DNA of 64,000 nucleotides from Dastarcus helophoroides (GCA_028583605.1 CM053327.1:42298059-42362058); one strand, 5' to 3'; positions 13,134-26,168 are shown, numbered from the stretch's first letter. Numbers and translations are program-made. Notes: generated from the sequence alone by a model not told the origin.

Positions 13134-13302
13134 GGTGGAACGAACTAGTCCTTGGTTATCTTTAAAACTTGAAATACAAATCTTTTTCCTTGAAACCGAA
13201 AAAGATTAAAAACACAAAAAAGGTTGCTCTAATGCATTTCGACATCCAAGCTGTCATCTTCAGAGAGAAACTCTGGCAAGATTTGTATTTCAATTTTTAA
13301 AA
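13134..13302 (-). repeat. R2 copy
   Basis: R2 signature, diverged. The minus core is at 13236-13263 with CTGAAGA intact but GAAAT in place of GAAAC. Confidence 0.65.
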
Positions 13303-14418
13303 TTGTTTGTCCTTCACAAGCTGTATTTAATCATCCCACTTTTTCTAGACACTTCAATTATTTCCCTTTTTATTTTTTCGAAATAAGAATTTCGAATTTT
13401 TCTCGACACTTCTAGAATTCTTGTTCAAAATCTGCAGGTTTTCTGCTACTACGACTTCAAGTTCCAAATTTCCACTTTGTTCCAAAAGTATCGAATTTAC
13501 AATAGAAATTTTTTTGGAGCCCTTTGCGAGTGGATTAAACTTAAAAAAAATAGACTTTTTTTTTTAAAAATTGGAATTATTTAAAATTTCAACTTTTTTT
13601 TTTAAATTCCAGTTATAATTTTTTTGAAAATTTCTACTTTTATAAAATATAAACATTATTTTGAAATTTTGGACTTTTTAGAGATGTCATTTGAAAGTTT
13701 CAATATTTATTCAAAATTTCAACTTTTTCTGGAAATTTCGAATTCTGTAAAAAAATTGAATTTTTACAAATTTAAACTTCTTTTAAAATTTTGAATTTTT
13801 TAATAATTTTGTCTCAGAATTTCGACTTTTTTTTGGAAATTCCGACTTTTTGATAATTTGGACTTTTTTGAAAATTTCTCCGTTCTCGGAAAATAAATTT
13901 TCATTTTTTAAATTCAGATTTTTTTTAAGTTAAAGTTTCAAAGAAAATCTAATAAAAAGTATATATATATATATATTGTGATTAAAATTTATATCCCTGA
14001 CACCAGGCAAAATCATACATTCAAATTTTTTGAAATTTCAACCTTCAAAAATTCTACTTCTATAATTTTTTTGAAAATTTCTTTTTAAAAAATAGGCCTC
14101 TCTCTAAAAATTTGGACGTTTTAGAATGTGACTTGAAAGTTTCGACGTTGTTTCAAGATTTCAACTTATTCTGGAAATTTTGAATTCTGTAAAATTGAAT
14201 TTTTAAAAATTTGAACTTATTTTAATATTTTGAATTTCTTGAAAATTTGGTTTCGAAATTTCGACTTTTTTGGAAATTCCGACTTTTTGATAATTTGGTC
14301 TTTTTTTGAAAATTTCGATTCTCGGAAAATGAATTTACATTTTTTTTTTAATTAAAGCTTCAAAGAAAATCTGACGAAAAATTATATTATTGCTTAAGTT
14401 CCATTTTGTGATTTAAAT

Positions 14419-14520
14419 TGGTATACACATCTTGTTCCCTGACACGAAGAAAGATAAAAAAACACAACTATTGCTCTAATGTGTTTCGATAGCCAAACCA
14501 TCAACTTTAAAGGTACTGAA
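14419..14520 (-). repeat. R2 fragment, diverged
   Basis: Recognisable by CCTGACACGAAGAAAGAT and TGTTTCGATAGCCAAACC. The hammerhead core is degraded. Confidence 0.5.
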
Positions 14521-16229
14521 CCACTGATAAAAATGGTTTAAATTTTTTAACATGAATTTTGGGTTCTAGCTTGGAGTTCTTCTTCTCTTTTATTTAGAAT
14601 TTTATTTCAAAGTTTTGAATAAAGATTCAATTTTAAAGAGAAAAATTCAAAAATTAAAACAGTTCACAAACCAAACTGAACATTAAACATTTAAACATTT
14701 GTCTTCAAACATAAAGTTTTTATTTTTATTTCAACATTACAACCATCTTTTCGAAATTTGAATTTTGTTTTGCAACTTCGAATTTAAATCAATATTTCGA
14801 CTAATCGAAATACGACAAAAAAAATTACTTTTTGAATGGTAATCAGTTGGAAGCAAAATTGTAATTAATCTTCTAAAAGGGTGTCCAGTCAGCTTACCTT
14901 TTGATAACAGTCACGACACACCACTTATGTATGTTCAATTATGGAATAAATGTGTCAATTACTAGACACGTTAGAAGGAAGTAAGAAAACTGATTGCCTT
15001 CAAACGCATATTAGCTTCTGACGCTATAAATAATACGAATCTAATAAACTATAAAACATAATTTGCTAGAAACCACTTACAAGATAACTATAATTTGCAA
15101 TAATCGCGCAATCTATGTACGGAAAATAAGCAGAATTTGTAGAAGCGGTAAATCAGATGAATTGGTCGGAGTTTGCGGTATTCTGAACTGCAATCCTGGG
15201 ATGTTTACATGATAAACTCCTCCAAACAAATTCCGCATTGTCCGGTAGCTAGTTGCGAGAACGTTTATCAAGCCCATGAGAGCACAGAGTGAGAGAGAGA
15301 GAGAAATAAAAGACCATGGATGTGGAAAGGGTCGTTTAAACTTGTTCCTATGAGAGACACACGAAGTTTGTTCAGTAAAAACAGGGATAACTGTTTCGTT
15401 AGAGCGCAAATTGTTGGTTAGAGACCCTTTTTAAAAACCACATTGAACTGAAATTTTTATCAGCACTGCGCAGTTTTATCCAACTCTAATTAATAATAAA
15501 GTAGTTTAATTAAAATCTAAACACCGGAATGGGAAATTCCTCGCTCTGGGAGGCTAAAACATGAACTAAATGAAATATTTTGTGATTTTCACGTAGTGAC
15601 TTAGTGTTGAATTTTTCATGTCTCGGCGTAAAGTCCCAGAAGTTTCATTTAAGAGCAGATGATGGGTGTTCGCTAGGAAATTACTGGCGCAAAACTCCGA
15701 TTTCTTCTTACTTAAGGCAAACTCAGGATGTCTCTCTCGGTAAGATAAATAACCCTCCAGTAATTGCGTGTGGAGCGATACCATATTTCATACACGCCAT
15801 CAGCCATAACTTAGATGGCAATTACCGTGAGTACGTCGTTTATCATCCGACTTCTCGAGACAAGGGCGGCTCGGCGGGAGTTGATAATCGAGATTAAATT
15901 GATAAAGAATCTATCCCTGTCAAATTCAAATAGTGGTGATATTAACTTTATTGTTACTTCAATGGTGGAATTGGGTCATTTATTTGAATTAATTCTTCAT
16001 ATCTTCCTCCTGCAGCGTCTCTCATTCCATTTAATTTCTATAAATTATTTATTCAAATTATGATGGAACGGAATCATCATTTTAATGCAGCTGTGACAGC
16101 TTTTATAGATAAGATTCTTTTGAATATTACAAGCATAAATTTTGGGCTATTTTATAGTGAAAATATTGAAAGTAATAAAGCAGCAGCAGATACTCTAATT
16201 ACGCAGATACAAATGATTAATCGATATCA
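14521..16229. other. unassigned interval
   Basis: Sequence of more ordinary composition from about 14880, with a (GA)n tract near 15288-15304. Short frames are present, but no product, splice pattern or element is recognised. Confidence 0.4.
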
Positions 16230-16415
16230 AGAGATCGTTATGGTATGGATAAAGAAAAATCTGGTGGACTCAAAAGTGTTTTCTCAAGAAAACATCAAGA
16301 AATAATGCAACCAACGCCTCGATGGAAAGCAAACTCCTTCTTTTGAGATCTAATCTGTCTAACCGTTGAGCAACGGTCTAACCTAGGAATGAAAGCAAGT
16401 ACAGGAGGTTGCAAC
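16230..16415 (+). pseudogene. LINE-derived fragment
   Basis: Shares wording with 59827-59965 (AAGAAAAATCTGGT...GACTTCAAA, then AGAAAACATCAAG...ATAATGCAACAA), where jockey-like RT pieces are recognisable. Here it is short and interrupted. Confidence 0.4.
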
Positions 16416-16419
16416 ACAA

Positions 16420-16530
16420 CAGAGCAACCTCTGTTGTGTTTTTTAATCTTTCTTGGTTTCAGAGAGACAAGATTTGTATTTCAATTTTTGAAGATAGCCA
16501 AGGATCAGTCCGTTCCACCAAAAAAATAAG
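16420..16530 (+). repeat. R2 fragment
   Basis: CAACCTCTGTTGTGTTTTTT through GGTTTCAGAGAGACAAG to TCAGTCCGTTCCACC; the ribozyme segment is not included. Confidence 0.65.
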
Positions 16531-16534
16531 TTCA

Positions 16535-16740
16535 AGCGAAAATTAGCGGCAAAAGGAATGTTGGTAGAAGACGTGAGTCATGGCTCAAAAACCTAAGAGA
16601 CTGATATAACTCCAGCAACCACCAACAACTCCGAGCTGCAGTTAACAAGATTAAAATAGCTGTAATGATAACAAACCTCCGCTAGGAGATGCAACATAAG
16701 AAGAAGAAGAAGAAGAAAAAGAAGAAGAAGAAACTGTAGC
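16535..16740 (+). pseudogene. LINE 3' end with GAA-rich tail
   Basis: The frame reads GRRRESWLKNLRD, a stop in place of the expected Trp, then NNSELQ-like residues and AAVNKIKIAVMITNLR before a stop, followed by a (GAA)n tract at 16698-16735. This is the usual extreme C-terminus of a class of insect LINE polymerases, followed by a simple-repeat 3' tail. It is truncated at its 5' side. Confidence 0.65.
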
Positions 16741-17636
16741 CTCACTTCAAGAGAAATAAATAAGGATAAATTAGGGCCTCTAGATGTTATTCATTCTTAT
16801 GTCTCCTATATTTCTTCCAAAGATAGAAAACACAGCAATTTTCCGTTGAAATCATATTAGAAGTCATTTACTTCGAAGAAAGCTAAAATTTATCAATGCA
16901 CTATCCATTGGCTTTTCCAAACTTTTCCAAACACCGAAGTGATCAATTATGAATTAATCGCATACAACGACCGTTATTTTCAAGGAAGCCTTAACTAATC
17001 GTATTAAACTAAATTGCATTCCCTTAATAAAGTAAGAAAATGTATGATTGTGGTTGGCAATAATAAGCTGATAAGCTCGTGATGTAACATTAGGAGCAAA
17101 ATTCGGGAGCATTAAGAGAAGACACGATAAATATACAACGTAGCACAAGATCCCGGCTTAACTCCCAAATTATAGTGGCTTGCGGTGGTGGAGAATATCC
17201 TGGAATTGTAGGAGCGGTCGCCGTGACCACTAACAATCCTGGCTTTACCGCTAACCGTCCAGGATTGCTACTGGATTAATTATGGACCGTTGGGACCGTT
17301 TACTGTCTAAGCGACAATGGAGCAAGATATTAACAGCAAGCAAGGAATTACGCTCCCTTCAACATGTACGTTATCAGGATGTTCTCACATTTTGCTTAAC
17401 AGTTATTTCTCCATCGCGTTATTTATTATATTAATTGTCGTAAAAGGAGACCCCCGGTCATTTCTAAAGAGAATTACCTCGTCCACTGATTCTGAGAATC
17501 ACAATTGACAAAGTTGAGGTCTTGATAGGAAACGCACACAAAACCTAAATTGCAATATTTAGGAAAGAATAACGATGGAATCTACTACATACAATAAAAT
17601 CTCAAGTACTCTTAGACACTATCATTCAGTATCTCT
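16741..17636. other. unassigned interval
   Basis: No gene or known element is recognised. There is a short inverted pair (CAATCCTGG and CCAGGATTG) near 17232-17270. Confidence 0.4.
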
Positions 17637-17792
17637 CCGAAGATGACGTCTTGGCTGTCGAAACGCGTTAGAGCAACGTTTGTTGTGTTTTTAATCTGCC
17701 TTGATTTCAGGGGACTAGTTTGTGCGTGTTGTGTGTTGTTGTCTGTTTCAATTTTTGAAGATAACCTAGGACTAGTCCGTTCCACCAAGCTA
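17637..17792 (+). repeat. R2 copy, plus orientation
   Basis: R2 in sense orientation. The core at 17637-17664 has CCGAAGA (T4 changed), a GACGT/CTGTC stem with mismatch, GAAAC and GCGTTAGAGC. Confidence 0.65.
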
Positions 17793-17999
17793 TCATTCAT
17801 TTCATTTATGTTTATTTGTCTTTCAAGAATATCAGAAATTCAGCAGTTTTTTAACATCCGTCAAGAATGATTTTTTTGTCGTATTTAAACGTCAAGTTTT
17901 GGTAAATACTGCAGAAAGTTATTGATGATGTTGGACACTGAAACGAAACCAGAACTCCTGTGAGACAATCTTTAAACTTGAACACAATAGAAACCAGTT

Positions 18000-18078
18000 T
18001 GATGGAACGGACTGGTCCTTGGTTATCTTCAAAAATTGAAACACAGAACTTGTCCCCTGAAACCAAGAAAAATTAAAA
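18000..18078 (-). repeat. R2 fragment at the edge of the 234-bp array
   Basis: GATGGAACGGACTGGTCC through CCCCTGAAACCAAGAAAAAT; it ends where the tandem array begins. Confidence 0.65.
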
Positions 18079-21000
18079 GGGGACCCCTCATTAGAAGAAG
18101 CCGTCTGCAGTTTGGTGCTGCGAAGTTTCCTCCTAGAAAATTACTATTTTGAAGGAGTTCTTCTTAATATTCTGGACCTTTCTTATAGTTCGTCTTTACA
18201 GTCTTGATCGTTCCTTTAAGAAGAAAACTTTTCATGTATCTTGTGCCTTGAGACTGCTTTGTATCTTTGAGGATTCTGGTGGTAAAGTCCTTTGTTTTTA
18301 GTTTGGATTTTAGTGAGAGGATCCCTCATTAAAAGAAGTTGTTTGCAGTTTGATGCTGCGAAGTATTCTGCTAGAAAACTAATATTTTGAGGAAGTTCTT
18401 CTTAATAGTCTTGATTGTTCTTCTTAATAATTCTTCTTTATAGTCTTGATTGCTCCTTTAAGAGAAAAACTTGTGCCTTGAGACTACTTTGTATCTTTGA
18501 GGCATCTGGTCGTAAAGTGCTTTGTTTTTCGTTTGGGTTTTGGTGAGGGAATCCCTCATTAGAAGAAACTGTCTGCAGTTTGGTGAAGCGAAGTTTTCTG
18601 CTAGAAAACTACTATTTTAAAGAAGGATATCTGAGAGGTTTATGGTCTTGATCGTTCCTTTAAAAGAAAAACTTTTTATGCATCTTATGCCTTAAAACTG
18701 CTTTATACCTTTGAGGATTCTGGTGGTGAAGTCCTTTGTTTTCTCTTTGGATTTTGGTTAGGGGATTTCTCTTTGGAAGAAGCCACCTTCAGTTTGGTGC
18801 TGCGAAGTTTTCTGCTAGAAAACTAATATTTTAAGGGAGTTCTTTTAAATGGAAGAGGGATATCTGTGAATCCCTCATTAGAAAAAACTGTCTGCAGTTT
18901 GGTGCTATGAAGTTTTCTGCTAGAAAACTACTATTTTAAAGAAGCTATTCTTAATGGAAGAAGGATATCTGAGAAGTTCTATGGTCTTGATCGTTCCTTT
19001 AAAAGGAAAACTTTTCGTGTATCTTGTGTCTTAAAACTGCTTTATACCTTTGAGGATTCTGGTGGTGAAGTCCTTTGTTTTCTCTTTGGATTTTGGTTAG
19101 GGGATTTCTCCTTGAAAGAAGCCACCTTCAGTTTGGTGCTGCGAAGTTTTCTGCTAGAAAACAAATATTTTGAGGGAGTTCTTTTAAATGGAAGAGGGAT
19201 ATCTGTGAAGTTTTATAATCTTGATCGTTCCTTTAAGAGAAAAACTTTTCACGTATCTTGTACCTTGAGATTGCTTTGTACCTTTGAGGATTCTGGTGGT
19301 AAAATCCTTTGTTTTCGAATTGGATTTTGGTTAGGGGGTTCCTCATTTGAAGAAGCCGTCTGCAGTTTGGTGCTGCACAGTTTATTGCTAAAAAACTATT
19401 ATTTTGAGGGAGTTCTTTTTAATAGTCTTAATTGTTTTTCTTAATACTTCTTCTTTATAATCTTGATGGTTCTTTTAAGAGGAAAACTTTTCGTTTATCT
19501 TGTGCTTTGAGAGTACCTTGTACCTTTGAGGATTTTGGTGGTAAAGTCCTTTGTTTTTCGTTTGGATTTTGGTAAGGGGGTTCTTCATTAGAAGAAACCG
19601 TCTTCAGTTTGGTGCTGCGAAGTTTTCTGATAGACAACTAATATTTTGAGAAAATTTTTCTAAATAGAAGAAGAATATCTATGAAGTTTTATAGTCTTGA
19701 TCGTTCTTTTAAAAGGAAAACTTTTCGTTTATCTTATGATTTGAAACTGTTTGGACCTTTGAGAATTCTGGTGGTAAAGTCCTTTGTTTTCGGTTTGGAT
19801 TTTGGTTAGGGAGTTCCCCATTAGAAGAAGCCGTCTGCAATTCGGTGCTGCAAAGTTTATTACTAGAAACCTACTATTTTCAGGGAGTTCTTCTTAATAG
19901 AAGAAGGATATCTGTGAAGTGTTATAGTCTTGATCGTTCCTTTAAGAGAAAACCTTTTCGTTTATCTTGTTCCTTGAAACTGCTTTCTACCTTTAAGGAT
20001 TCTAGTAATGAAGTCCTTTGATTTCCCTTTGTATTTTGGTTAGGGGGTTCCTCTTTGGAAGAAGCCACCTTCAGTTTGATGATACGAAGTTTTCTGCTAG
20101 AAAATTAATACTTTCTTTCTACTCTAAATAGAAGAGGGACATCTGTGAAGTTTTATAGTCTTGATCGTTTCTTTGAGAGAAAAACTTTTCCTGTAACTTG
20201 TGCCTTGAAACTGCTTTGTACCTTTGGGGATTCTGGTGGTGAAGTCCTTTGTTTTCCTTTTGGATTTTGGTTAGGGGGTTCCTCATTGGAAGAAGCCACC
20301 TTTAGTTTAGTGCTGCGAAATTTTTTCCTACAAAACTACTATTTTTAGGGAGTTCTTCTTAATAGTCCTGATTGTTTTTTTTATCAGTTCTCCTTTATAA
20401 TCTTGATCCTTCTTTTGAGAGCAAAACTTTTCGTGTACCTTCTGCTTTGAGACTACTTTGTACCTTTGAGGATTCTGGTGGTGAGGTCCTTTGTTTTTCT
20501 TTTGGATTTTGGTTAGGGGGTTCCTCATTGGAAGAAGCCGCCTTCAGCTTGGTGCTACGAAGTTTTCTGCTAGAAAACTAATGTTTTAAGGGAGTTCTCC
20601 TAAATAGAAGAGCGATATCTATGAAGTTTTATAGTCTTGATCGTTCCATTAAGTGGAAAACTTTTCGTGTATTTTTACCTTGCGACTGCTTCGTACCTTT
20701 GAGAATTCTGGTGGTAAAATCCTTTGTTTTTCGTTTGGATTTTGGAAAGGGATTTCTCATTAGAAGAAGCCGTCTGCAGTTTGGTGCTGCAAGTTTTCTC
20801 CTAGAAAGTTACTATTTTGAGGGAGTTCTTCTTATTAGTCTCGACTTTTCTTATTAGTAGTCCTTCTTCACAGTCTTGATCGTTCCTTTAGAAGGAAAAC
20901 TCTTCATGTATCTTGTGCCTTGAGACTGTTTGGTATCTTTGAGGATTGTGGTGGTAAAGTCCTTTGTTTATCGTTTGGATTTTAGTGAGGGGATCTCTTA

Positions 21001-22690
21001 TTAAAAGAAGCCGTTTGCAATTTGGTGCTACGAAGTTTGCTGCTAGAAAACTAATATTTTGAGGGAGTTCTTCTTAATAGTCTTGATTGCTCTTCTTAAT
21101 AGTTCTTCTTTATGGTCTTGATCGTTTCTTTAAGAGGAAAATTTTTCGTTTATCGTATGTTTTGATACTGCTTTGTACCTTTGAGTATTCTGGTGGTAAA
21201 TTCCTTTGTTTTCGGTTTGGATTTTGGTTAGGGGGTTTCCCATTAGAAGAAGCCGTCTGCAATTCGGTGCTGCAAAGTTTATTGCTAGAAAACTACTATT
21301 TTGAGGCAGTTCTTCTTAATAGAAGAAGGATATCTGTGAAGCGTTATAGTATTTACCGTTTCTTTAAGAGAAAAACGTTTCGTTTGTCTTGAGCCTTGAA
21401 ACTGCTTTGTACCTTTGAGGATTCTAGTGGTAAATTCCTTTGTTTACGGTTTGGATTTTGGTTAGAGGGTTCCTCATTAGAAGAAGCTGTCTTCAGTTTA
21501 GTGTTGCAAAATTTTCTCCTAGAAAACTACTATTTTAAGAGAGTTTTTTTTAATAGTCTTGACTGTTTTTCTTAATAGGTCTTTTTTGTAATCTTAATCG
21601 TTCTTTTGAAAGGAAAACTTTTTGTGTATCTTGTGCTCTGAGACTACTTTGTACCTTTGAGGATTCTGGTGGTAAGGTCCTTTGCTTTTCGTTTGTATTT
21701 TGGCGAAGGAGCCCCTCATTAGAAAAAACCGTCTGTAGTTTGGTGCTTTAAAGTTTTCTGCTAGAAAACTAATATTTTGAAGAAGCTATTCTTAATAGAA
21801 GAAGGATATCTGAGAAGTTTTATAGTCTTGATCGTTCCTTTAAGAGGAAAACTTTTCGTTTATCTTGTGCCTTAAAACTGCTTTCTACCTTTGAGGATTC
21901 CGGTAATGAAGTCCTTTGATTTCCCTTTGGATTTTGGTTAGGGAGTTCCTCATTGGAAGAAGCCACCTTCGGTTTGGTGCTACTAAGTTTTCTGCTAGAA
22001 AACTAATATTTTGATAGAATTCTTCTAAATAGAAAAGGGATATCTGTAAAACTTTATACTCTTGATCGTTCGTTTCGTTTATCTTGTGCCTTGAAACTGC
22101 TTCGTACCTTTGAGGATTCTGGTGGTAAATTCCTTTGTTTTTCGTTTGGATTTTGTTGAGGGGGTTCCCCATTAAAAGAAGCCGTCTTTAGTGTAGTGCT
22201 GCGAAATTTTCTCCTAGAAAACTACTATTTTGAGGGAGTTCTTCTTAATAGTCTTAATTGTTTTTCTTAATAGTTCCTCTTTATAATCTTGATCGTTCTT
22301 TTTAGAGAAAAACTTCTTGTGTATCTTGTACCTTGAGATTTCTTTGTACCTTTGAGGATTCTGGTGGTAAAGTCCTTTGTTTTTGGATTCTGGTGAAAGG
22401 GTTCATCATTAGAAAACCGTTTGCAGTTTGGTGCTGCAAAGTTTTTTGCAGCACCATTTTAAGAGAGTTTTTCTTAATAGATGAAGAATATCTGTGAAAT
22501 TTTATAGTCTTGTTCGTTCCTTTAAGAGGAAAACTTTTCGTGTATCTTGTGCTCTAAGTCTGCTTTGTACCTTTGAGGATTCTGGTGGTAAAGTCTTTTG
22601 TTTTCCTTTTGGATCTTGATAAGTAGGCTCATTAGAAGAAGCCGTGTTCAGTTTGGTGCTGTGAAGTTTTCTGTTCTTCTTAATAGAAGA
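18079..22690 (+). repeat. 234-bp tandem repeat array (about 20 degenerate units)
   Basis: Recurring landmarks: AGTCTTGATCGTTCCTTTAA, CTTTGAGGATTCTGGTGGTA, TTTGGATTTTGGTTAGGGG, AGAAGAAGCCGTCTGCAGTT and TTTTCTGCTAGAAAACTA. The undeleted period is 234 bp, exactly 78 codons, so some stretches stay open across more than one unit (for example 19112-19444 and 21087-21392, both +). Many units have indels that break the frame, and no start signal or splice structure is evident. I read it as satellite-like, not as a gene. Confidence 0.75.
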
Positions 22691-25600
22691 AGACTATCTA
22701 CGAAATTTTATATTCTTGATCATTCTTTTAAGAGAAAAACATTTTGTCTATCTTGTGCCTTGAAACTGGCCTTGGAAGGAAAAGACTAAACTGATTTTTC
22801 TGATATTCATTATAATTTGATTTTTCTTAGTCGTCTCCAGAAATTTTCGTATTATTACGAGATTTCCAAGCGTTTCCTTTCGTAAAAAGAACTTCCAGTT
22901 TTTTCGAAATTTCAACTTTCTTTCGAAATTTCGTCCTTTTTTCAAATTCGACTTTTTCAAAAAAATCTACCCTTTTAAGAATTTAGATTTTTTCAAAATT
23001 ACGGCTTTTTGAAAATTTCGATTTGGTAAAACCTAAGAAAGCATTTCTTTCGAAAAACTTCAACATTTTTGTTGTACTTTGTTCAGAATGGTGTGTACTT
23101 TTAAAAAGCTGAACTCAGATCTGGGATAAAGTGAAATTTACTTTAAAAAATTTGGCTGACAGTAGGCTAGTGGTTTATAATGTTAGAAAAACCTTACAAA
23201 TGCATGAAATATCTGCTTCCAGAAGAGGATGCCGACAGAAAGAGTCAGGAGGTGCCCTATAATATCTAAGAAGACTATCTAGAAAATTTTGTATTCTTGA
23301 TCATTCTTTTAAGAGGAAAACATTTTGTATATCTTGTGCCTTGAAACTGACCTTGGAAGGAAAAGACTAAACTGATTTTTCTGATATTCATTATAATTTG
23401 ATTTTTCTTAGTCGTCTCCAGAAATTTTCGTATTATCACGAGATTTCCAAGCGTTTCCTTTCGTAAAAAGAACTTCGAGTTTTTTCGAAATTTCAACTGT
23501 CTTTCGAAATTTCGTCCTTTTTTCAAATTCGACTTTTTCAAAAAATCTACCTTTTTAGGAATTTAGATTTTTTCGAAATTACAGCGTTTTGAAAATTTCG
23601 ATTTGGTAAAACTTAAGAAAGCATTTCTTTCGAAAAACTTCAACATTTTTGTTGTACTTTGTTCAGAATGGTGTGTACTTTTAAAAAGCTGAACTCAGAT
23701 CTGGGATAAAGAGAAATTTACTTTAAAAAATCTGGCTGACAGTAGGCTAGTGGTTTATAATGTTAGGAAAACCGTTCAAATGCATGAAATATCTGCTTCC
23801 AGAAGAGGATGCCGACAGAAAGAGTCAGGAGGTGCCCTATAATATGTAAGAAGACTATCTAGGAAATTTTGTATTCTTGATCATTCTTTTAAGAGGAAAA
23901 CATTTTGTATATCTTGTGCCTTGAAACTGACCTTGGAAGGAAAAGACTAAACTGATTTTTCTGATATTCATTATAATTTGATTTTTCTTAGTCGTCTCCA
24001 GAAATTTTCGTATTATCACGAGATTTCCAAGCGTTTCCTTTCGTAAAAGGAACTTCGAGTTTTTTCGAAATTTCAACTTTCTTTCGAAATTTCGTCCTTT
24101 TTTCAAATTCGACTTTTTCAAAAAAATATACCTTTTCCAGAATTTAGATTTTTTCGAAATTACGATTTTTTGAAAATTTCGATTTGGTAAAACTTAAGAA
24201 AGCATTTCCTTCGAAAAACTTCAACATTTTTGTTGTACTTTGTTCAGAATGGTGTGTACTTTTAAAAAGCTGAACTCAGATCTGGGATAAAGTGAAATTT
24301 ACTTTAAAAAATCTGGCTGACAGTAGGCTAGTGGTTTATAATGTTAGAAAAACCTTACAAATGCATGAAATATCTGCTTCCAGAAGAGGATGCCGACAGA
24401 AAGAGTCAGGAGGTGCCCTATAATATGTAAGAAGACCATCTAGGAAATTTTGTATTCTTGATCATTCTTTTAAGAGGAAAACATTTTGTATATCTTGTGC
24501 CTTGAAACTGACCTTGGAAGAAAACGACTAAACTGATTTTCCTAATATTCATTATAATTTGATTTTTCTTAGTCGTCTTCAGAAATTTTCGTATTATCAC
24601 GAGATTTCCAAGCGTTTCCTTTCGTAAAAAGAACTTCGAATTTTTTCGAAATTTCAACTCTCTTTCGAAATTTCGTCCTTTTTTCAAATTCGACTTTTTC
24701 AAAAAAATCTACTTTTTCAGAATTTAGATTTTTTCGAAATTACGATTTTTTGAAAATTTCGATTTGGTAAAACCTAAGAAAGCATTTCTTTCGAAAAACT
24801 TCAACATTTTTGTTGTACTTTGTTCAGAATGGTGTGTACTTTTAAAAAGCTGAACTCAGATCTGGGATAAAGTGGAATTTACTTTAAAAAAATCTGGCTG
24901 ACAGTAGGCTAGTGGTTTATAATGTTAGAAAAACCGTACAAATGCATGAAATATCTGCTTCCAGAAGAGGATGCCGACAGAAAGAGTCAGGAGGTGCCCT
25001 ATAATATGTAAGAAGACTATCTAGGAAACTTTGTATCTTGATCATTCTTTTAAGAGAAAAACATTTTGTATATCTTATGCCTTGAAACTGACCTTGGAAG
25101 AAAAAGACTAAACTGATTTTTCTGATATTCATTATAATTTGATTTTTCTTAGTCGTGTCCAGAAATTTTCGTATTATCACGAGATTTCCAAGCGTTTCCT
25201 TTCGTAAAAAGAACTTCCAGTTTTTTCGAAATTTCAACTCTCATTCGAAATATCGTCCTTTTTTCAAATTCGACTTTTTCAAAAAAATCTACCTTTTTCA
25301 GAATTTAGATTTTTTCGAAATTACGGCTTTTTGAAAATTTCGATTTGGTAAAACCTAAGAAAGCATTTCTTTCGAAAAACTTCAACATTTTTGTTGTACT
25401 TTGTTCAGAATGGTGTGTACTTTTAAAAAGCTGAACTCAGATCTGGGATAAAGTGAAATTTACTTTAAAAAAATCTGGCTGACAGTAGGCTAGTGATTTA
25501 TAATGTTAGAAAAACCGTTCAAATGCATGAAATATCTGCTTCCAGAAGAGGATGCCGACAGAAAGAGTCAGGAGGTGCCCTATAATATGTAATAAGACTA

Positions 25601-26168
25601 TCTAGGAAATTTTGTATTCTTGATCATTCTTTTAAGAGGAAAATATTTTGTATATTTTGTGCCTTGAAACTGACCTTGGAAGGAAAAGACTAAACTGATT
25701 TTTCTAATATTCATTATAATTTGATTTTTCTTAGTCGTCTCCAGAAATTTTCGTATTATCACGAGATTTCCAAGCGTTTCCTTTCGTAAAAAGAACTTTG
25801 AGTTTTTTCGAAATTTCAACTTTCTTTCGAAATTTCGTCCTTTTTTCAAATTCGACTTTTTCAAAAAAATCTTCCTTTTTCAGAATTTAGATTTTTTCGA
25901 AATTACAGCGTTTTGAAAATTTCGATTTGGTAAAACCTAAGAAAGCATTTCCTTCGAAAAACTTCAACATTTTTTTGTACTTTGTTCAAAATGGTGTGTA
26001 CTTTTAAACAGTTGAACTCAGACCTGGGATAAAATGAAATTTACTTTAAAAAATTTGGCTGACAGTAGGCTAGTGGTTTATAATGTTAGAAAAACCTTAC
26101 AAATGCATGAAATATCTGCTTCCAGAAGAGGATGCCGACAGAGAGAGTCGGGAGGTTCCCTCTAATAT
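22687..26168. repeat. 580-bp tandem repeat array (six units)
   Basis: Six units with starts near 22687, 23268, 23848, 24428, 25011 and 25591. Each begins with about 80 bp similar to the 234-bp unit (CTTGATCATTCTTTTAAGAG, CTTGTGCCTTGAAACTG), continues through TCGAAATTT-type sequence and ends CCAGAAGAGGATGCCGACAG. Units are almost identical, implying recent amplification or homogenisation. A minus frame of about 88 codons (MKKSNLKKGRNFER...) recurs in most units; it is Lys/Arg-rich and shows no known domain. Confidence 0.85.

Larger units (their letters stand above)
8200..14400 (-). repeat. pyrimidine-oriented TCGAAATTT low-complexity block with R2 copies
   Basis: The same word family as 540-4700 but reverse-complemented (AAATTTCGACTTTTT-type words). 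A tandem duplication of about 285 bp is clear at 9040-9320 and 9325-9590. It is interrupted by R2 copies and a LINE fragment listed separately. No host gene is seen. Confidence 0.7.

Noticed and set aside
16060..16305. A small gene beginning MMERNHH
   Set aside because: Its C-terminal half coincides with sequence shared with LINE debris at 59827-59965; no independent support.
18079..22690. A protein-coding gene in the 234-bp array
   Set aside because: Open stretches are short, switch frame between units, and have no start, splice or domain evidence.
22748..25864. The recurring roughly 88-codon minus frame as a gene family
   Set aside because: It recurs because the 580-bp units are nearly identical; composition is simple Lys/Arg-rich filler translation.
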